NCBI RefSeq assembly: GCF_034006665.1
Contig: NZ_JAVESI010000001.1
Location: 1 to 64,000 of the forward strand
Length of the DNA stretch: 64,000 nucleotides
Reading direction: 5' to 3'
DNA from: Trichloromonas sp034006665
Lineage (GTDB): Bacteria; Desulfobacterota; Desulfuromonadia; Desulfuromonadales; Trichloromonadaceae
A program made the position numbers and the translations under genes. Positions 63,035 through 64,000 of the stretch are shown one piece after another (position 1 is the stretch's first letter; each line of letters starts with the position of its first letter). Under the pieces are notes generated by a model, which worked only from the letters and a program-made list of their open reading frames with translations, ran no database searches and was not told the origin of the DNA.

Positions 63035-63559
63035 TCAGCGCACGGCCCGACGCCCCTGCCAGAGGAGCAGGGCCAGCTGGGTCTTGCCGTCGGGAATCTC
63101 TCCCCGGGCGACCATGGCCAGGGCCTCATCCAGGGGGAGCGGCAGCACTTCGATATACTCCTCCGGCTCCAGCGCCTGGGGGACAGCCTTCAGACCGGTG
63201 GCGACGAAGAGATGGATGCGCTCGTCGCAGAAGCCGACCGCCGGCAGCATTTCGCCGAGCTTCTCGACTTGGCCAGCGCGATAACCGACCTCCTCCACCA
63301 GTTCCCGCCGCACGCAGGCTTCGGGAGATTCGTTCGGTTCCAGACGCCCGGCGGGGATTTCCAGCAGCATCCCGTTCAAAGCGGAGCGGTACTGGCGAAT
63401 CAACACTACCCGGCCATCGTCAAGCAGCGGCAGCACAGCGGCGCCGCCGGGATGATGCAGCACCTCGAACTCGGCGCAACGCCCGTTGGGGAGGCGGTGC
63501 TCCTCGATGGCCAGGGCGACGATGCGCCCGTCAAAGATTTTTCGTTCAGCGATTTTCAT
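63035..63559 (-). CDS. Nudix hydrolase, ADP-ribose pyrophosphatase-like
   Basis: The 174-residue protein contains VLHHPGGAAVLPLLDDGRVVLIRQYR, the Nudix box EIPAGRLEPNESPEACVRRELVEEVGY and a PAVGFCDERIHLFVATGL segment of the ADP-ribose/NudF-like group. It would split ADP-ribose or similar compounds. The ATG at 63559 is chosen because upstream codons to 63610 have no homology; its ribosome binding site is weak. Confidence 0.9.
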   Translation of the reverse strand: MKIAERKIFDGRIVALAIEEHRLPNGRCAEFEVLHHPGGAAVLPLLDDGRVVLIRQYRSALNGMLLEIPAGRLEPNESPEACVRRELVEEVGYRAGQVEKLGEMLPAVGFCDERIHLFVATGLKAVPQALEPEEYIEVLPLPLDEALAMVARGEIPDGKTQLALLLWQGRRAVR

Positions 63560-63643
63560 GACGGGACCATAGCAGGTGCCGGCGGAGCCGACAAGGGGGA
63601 ATCGCCCCATCGCTCTCCGGGAGAGGGGCCAGGGGGAGGGCGC

Positions 63644-64000
63644 TCAGGGCGTTCCGGCGACTCCGGGCATGATCAGCACCAGCTCGCCGGGGACGACGCG
63701 GAAGCTCATGGGCAGCTCGCCGTGGTCATCGCCGTCGATCTGCACCGCCACCCCCGCGCCGCGCACCGTCAGCTCCCGGGCTTTGAAGAGACACGCCCCG
63801 GCCGGTTCCAGGGGGAGGTGCAGGACCATGCGCAACAGGGCGTGGAGCAGTGACCAGCGTCCCGGCTTCCGCAACAGGCAGACCTCGAAAATATCGTCGG
63901 ACAGGGAAGCGCCGGGGGTCAGGGAAAAGCGCCCGCCATAGAGGCGGCCGTTGCCGATGACGACGGTATGGCCGGAAAGAAGCGAGCCGTCTTCGAGCTC
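63644..64000 (-). CDS. Diacylglycerol/lipid kinase family protein, 3' end only
   Basis: Only the last 118 residues are in the window; the 5' part lies beyond 64000. They show VVIGNGRLYGGRFSLTPGAS, LSDDIFEVCLLRKPGRW and VQIDGDDHGELPMSFRVVPG, the C-terminal domain of YegS/DagK-like lipid kinases, with the QIDGD motif that contributes to the second domain. The kinase would phosphorylate diacylglycerol or another lipid. It is upstream of the Nudix gene on the same strand. Confidence 0.88.
   Translation of the reverse strand, partial: ELEDGSLLSGHTVVIGNGRLYGGRFSLTPGASLSDDIFEVCLLRKPGRWSLLHALLRMVLHLPLEPAGACLFKARELTVRGAGVAVQIDGDDHGELPMSFRVVPGELVLIMPGVAGTP

Overview
The window reads as a chromosomal segment of a GC-rich (about 60 %) delta-type Gram-negative bacterium, most like the Desulfuromonadia (the Geobacter/Desulfuromonas group). 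The reasons are the housekeeping order rng-rplU-rpmA-obgE-proB-proA-nadD-rsfS-rlmH-dksA-like-lapA/B-gpmI, a glutamate synthase split into three ferredoxin-type modules, many c-di-GMP proteins, sigma-54 (-24/-12) promoter sequences, and small families I associate with that group. The genus cannot be fixed from sequence reading alone.

Layout. 1-1030: a sigma-54-type promoter drives two tiny paralogous membrane proteins. 1125-11221: selA, then nhaA and htpX on the minus strand, a DUF4388-HDOD protein, a HerA/DUF853 ATPase run, a diguanylate cyclase, a hemerythrin remnant and rsmE. 11442-15768 is an accessory stretch: a decayed nhaD antiporter, a universal stress protein, a sigma-54-preceded HTH protein, and an AT-richer gene for a secreted protein with two DUF302-like halves. 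15769-20412 (minus): response regulator, histidine kinase, DegP-type protease, and a radical SAM protein coupled to the protease. 20653-24101: a quinone oxidoreductase, and a PAS-PAS-GGDEF-EAL protein cut by one in-frame amber codon. 24283-28129: an apparent acquired patch with a collapsed MmeI-like restriction-modification gene, a cupin, a collapsed DUF985 cupin, then intact adenine deaminase and cytosine deaminase genes. 28267-36060: small proteins, tRNA-Thr(CGU), a methyltransferase, CstA, a large secreted protein of unknown function and another GGDEF protein. 36362-41497 (minus): the three-gene glutamate synthase. 41873-45185: ilvE, small proteins, a beta-carbonic anhydrase and a PHP phosphoesterase. 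45350-62098: the conserved translation, proline, NAD and ribosome block, ending with gpmI, comF, a spermidine-synthase-like gene, a glycosyltransferase and a MagIII-like glycosylase. 62165-64000 (minus): nudC, an ADP-ribose-type Nudix hydrolase and the 3' end of a diacylglycerol/lipid kinase.

How it fits together. Amino-acid nitrogen metabolism (glutamate synthase, IlvE, ProBA) and nucleobase deamination (adenine and cytosine deaminases, releasing ammonia) are well represented. The glutamate synthase operon carries a possible sigma-54 promoter and an upstream dyad of the kind used by enhancer-binding proteins. Envelope stress is covered by HtpX, DegP with its adjacent two-component pair, and a LapA-LapB fusion. 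At least five loci are genes broken by stop, frameshift or internal deletion, so the accessory parts are decaying. No CRISPR array, insertion sequence or rRNA was seen. The likeliest undescribed material is the sigma-54-driven membrane peptide pair, the DUF302-like secreted protein, the protease-coupled radical SAM protein and the 599-residue secreted protein.
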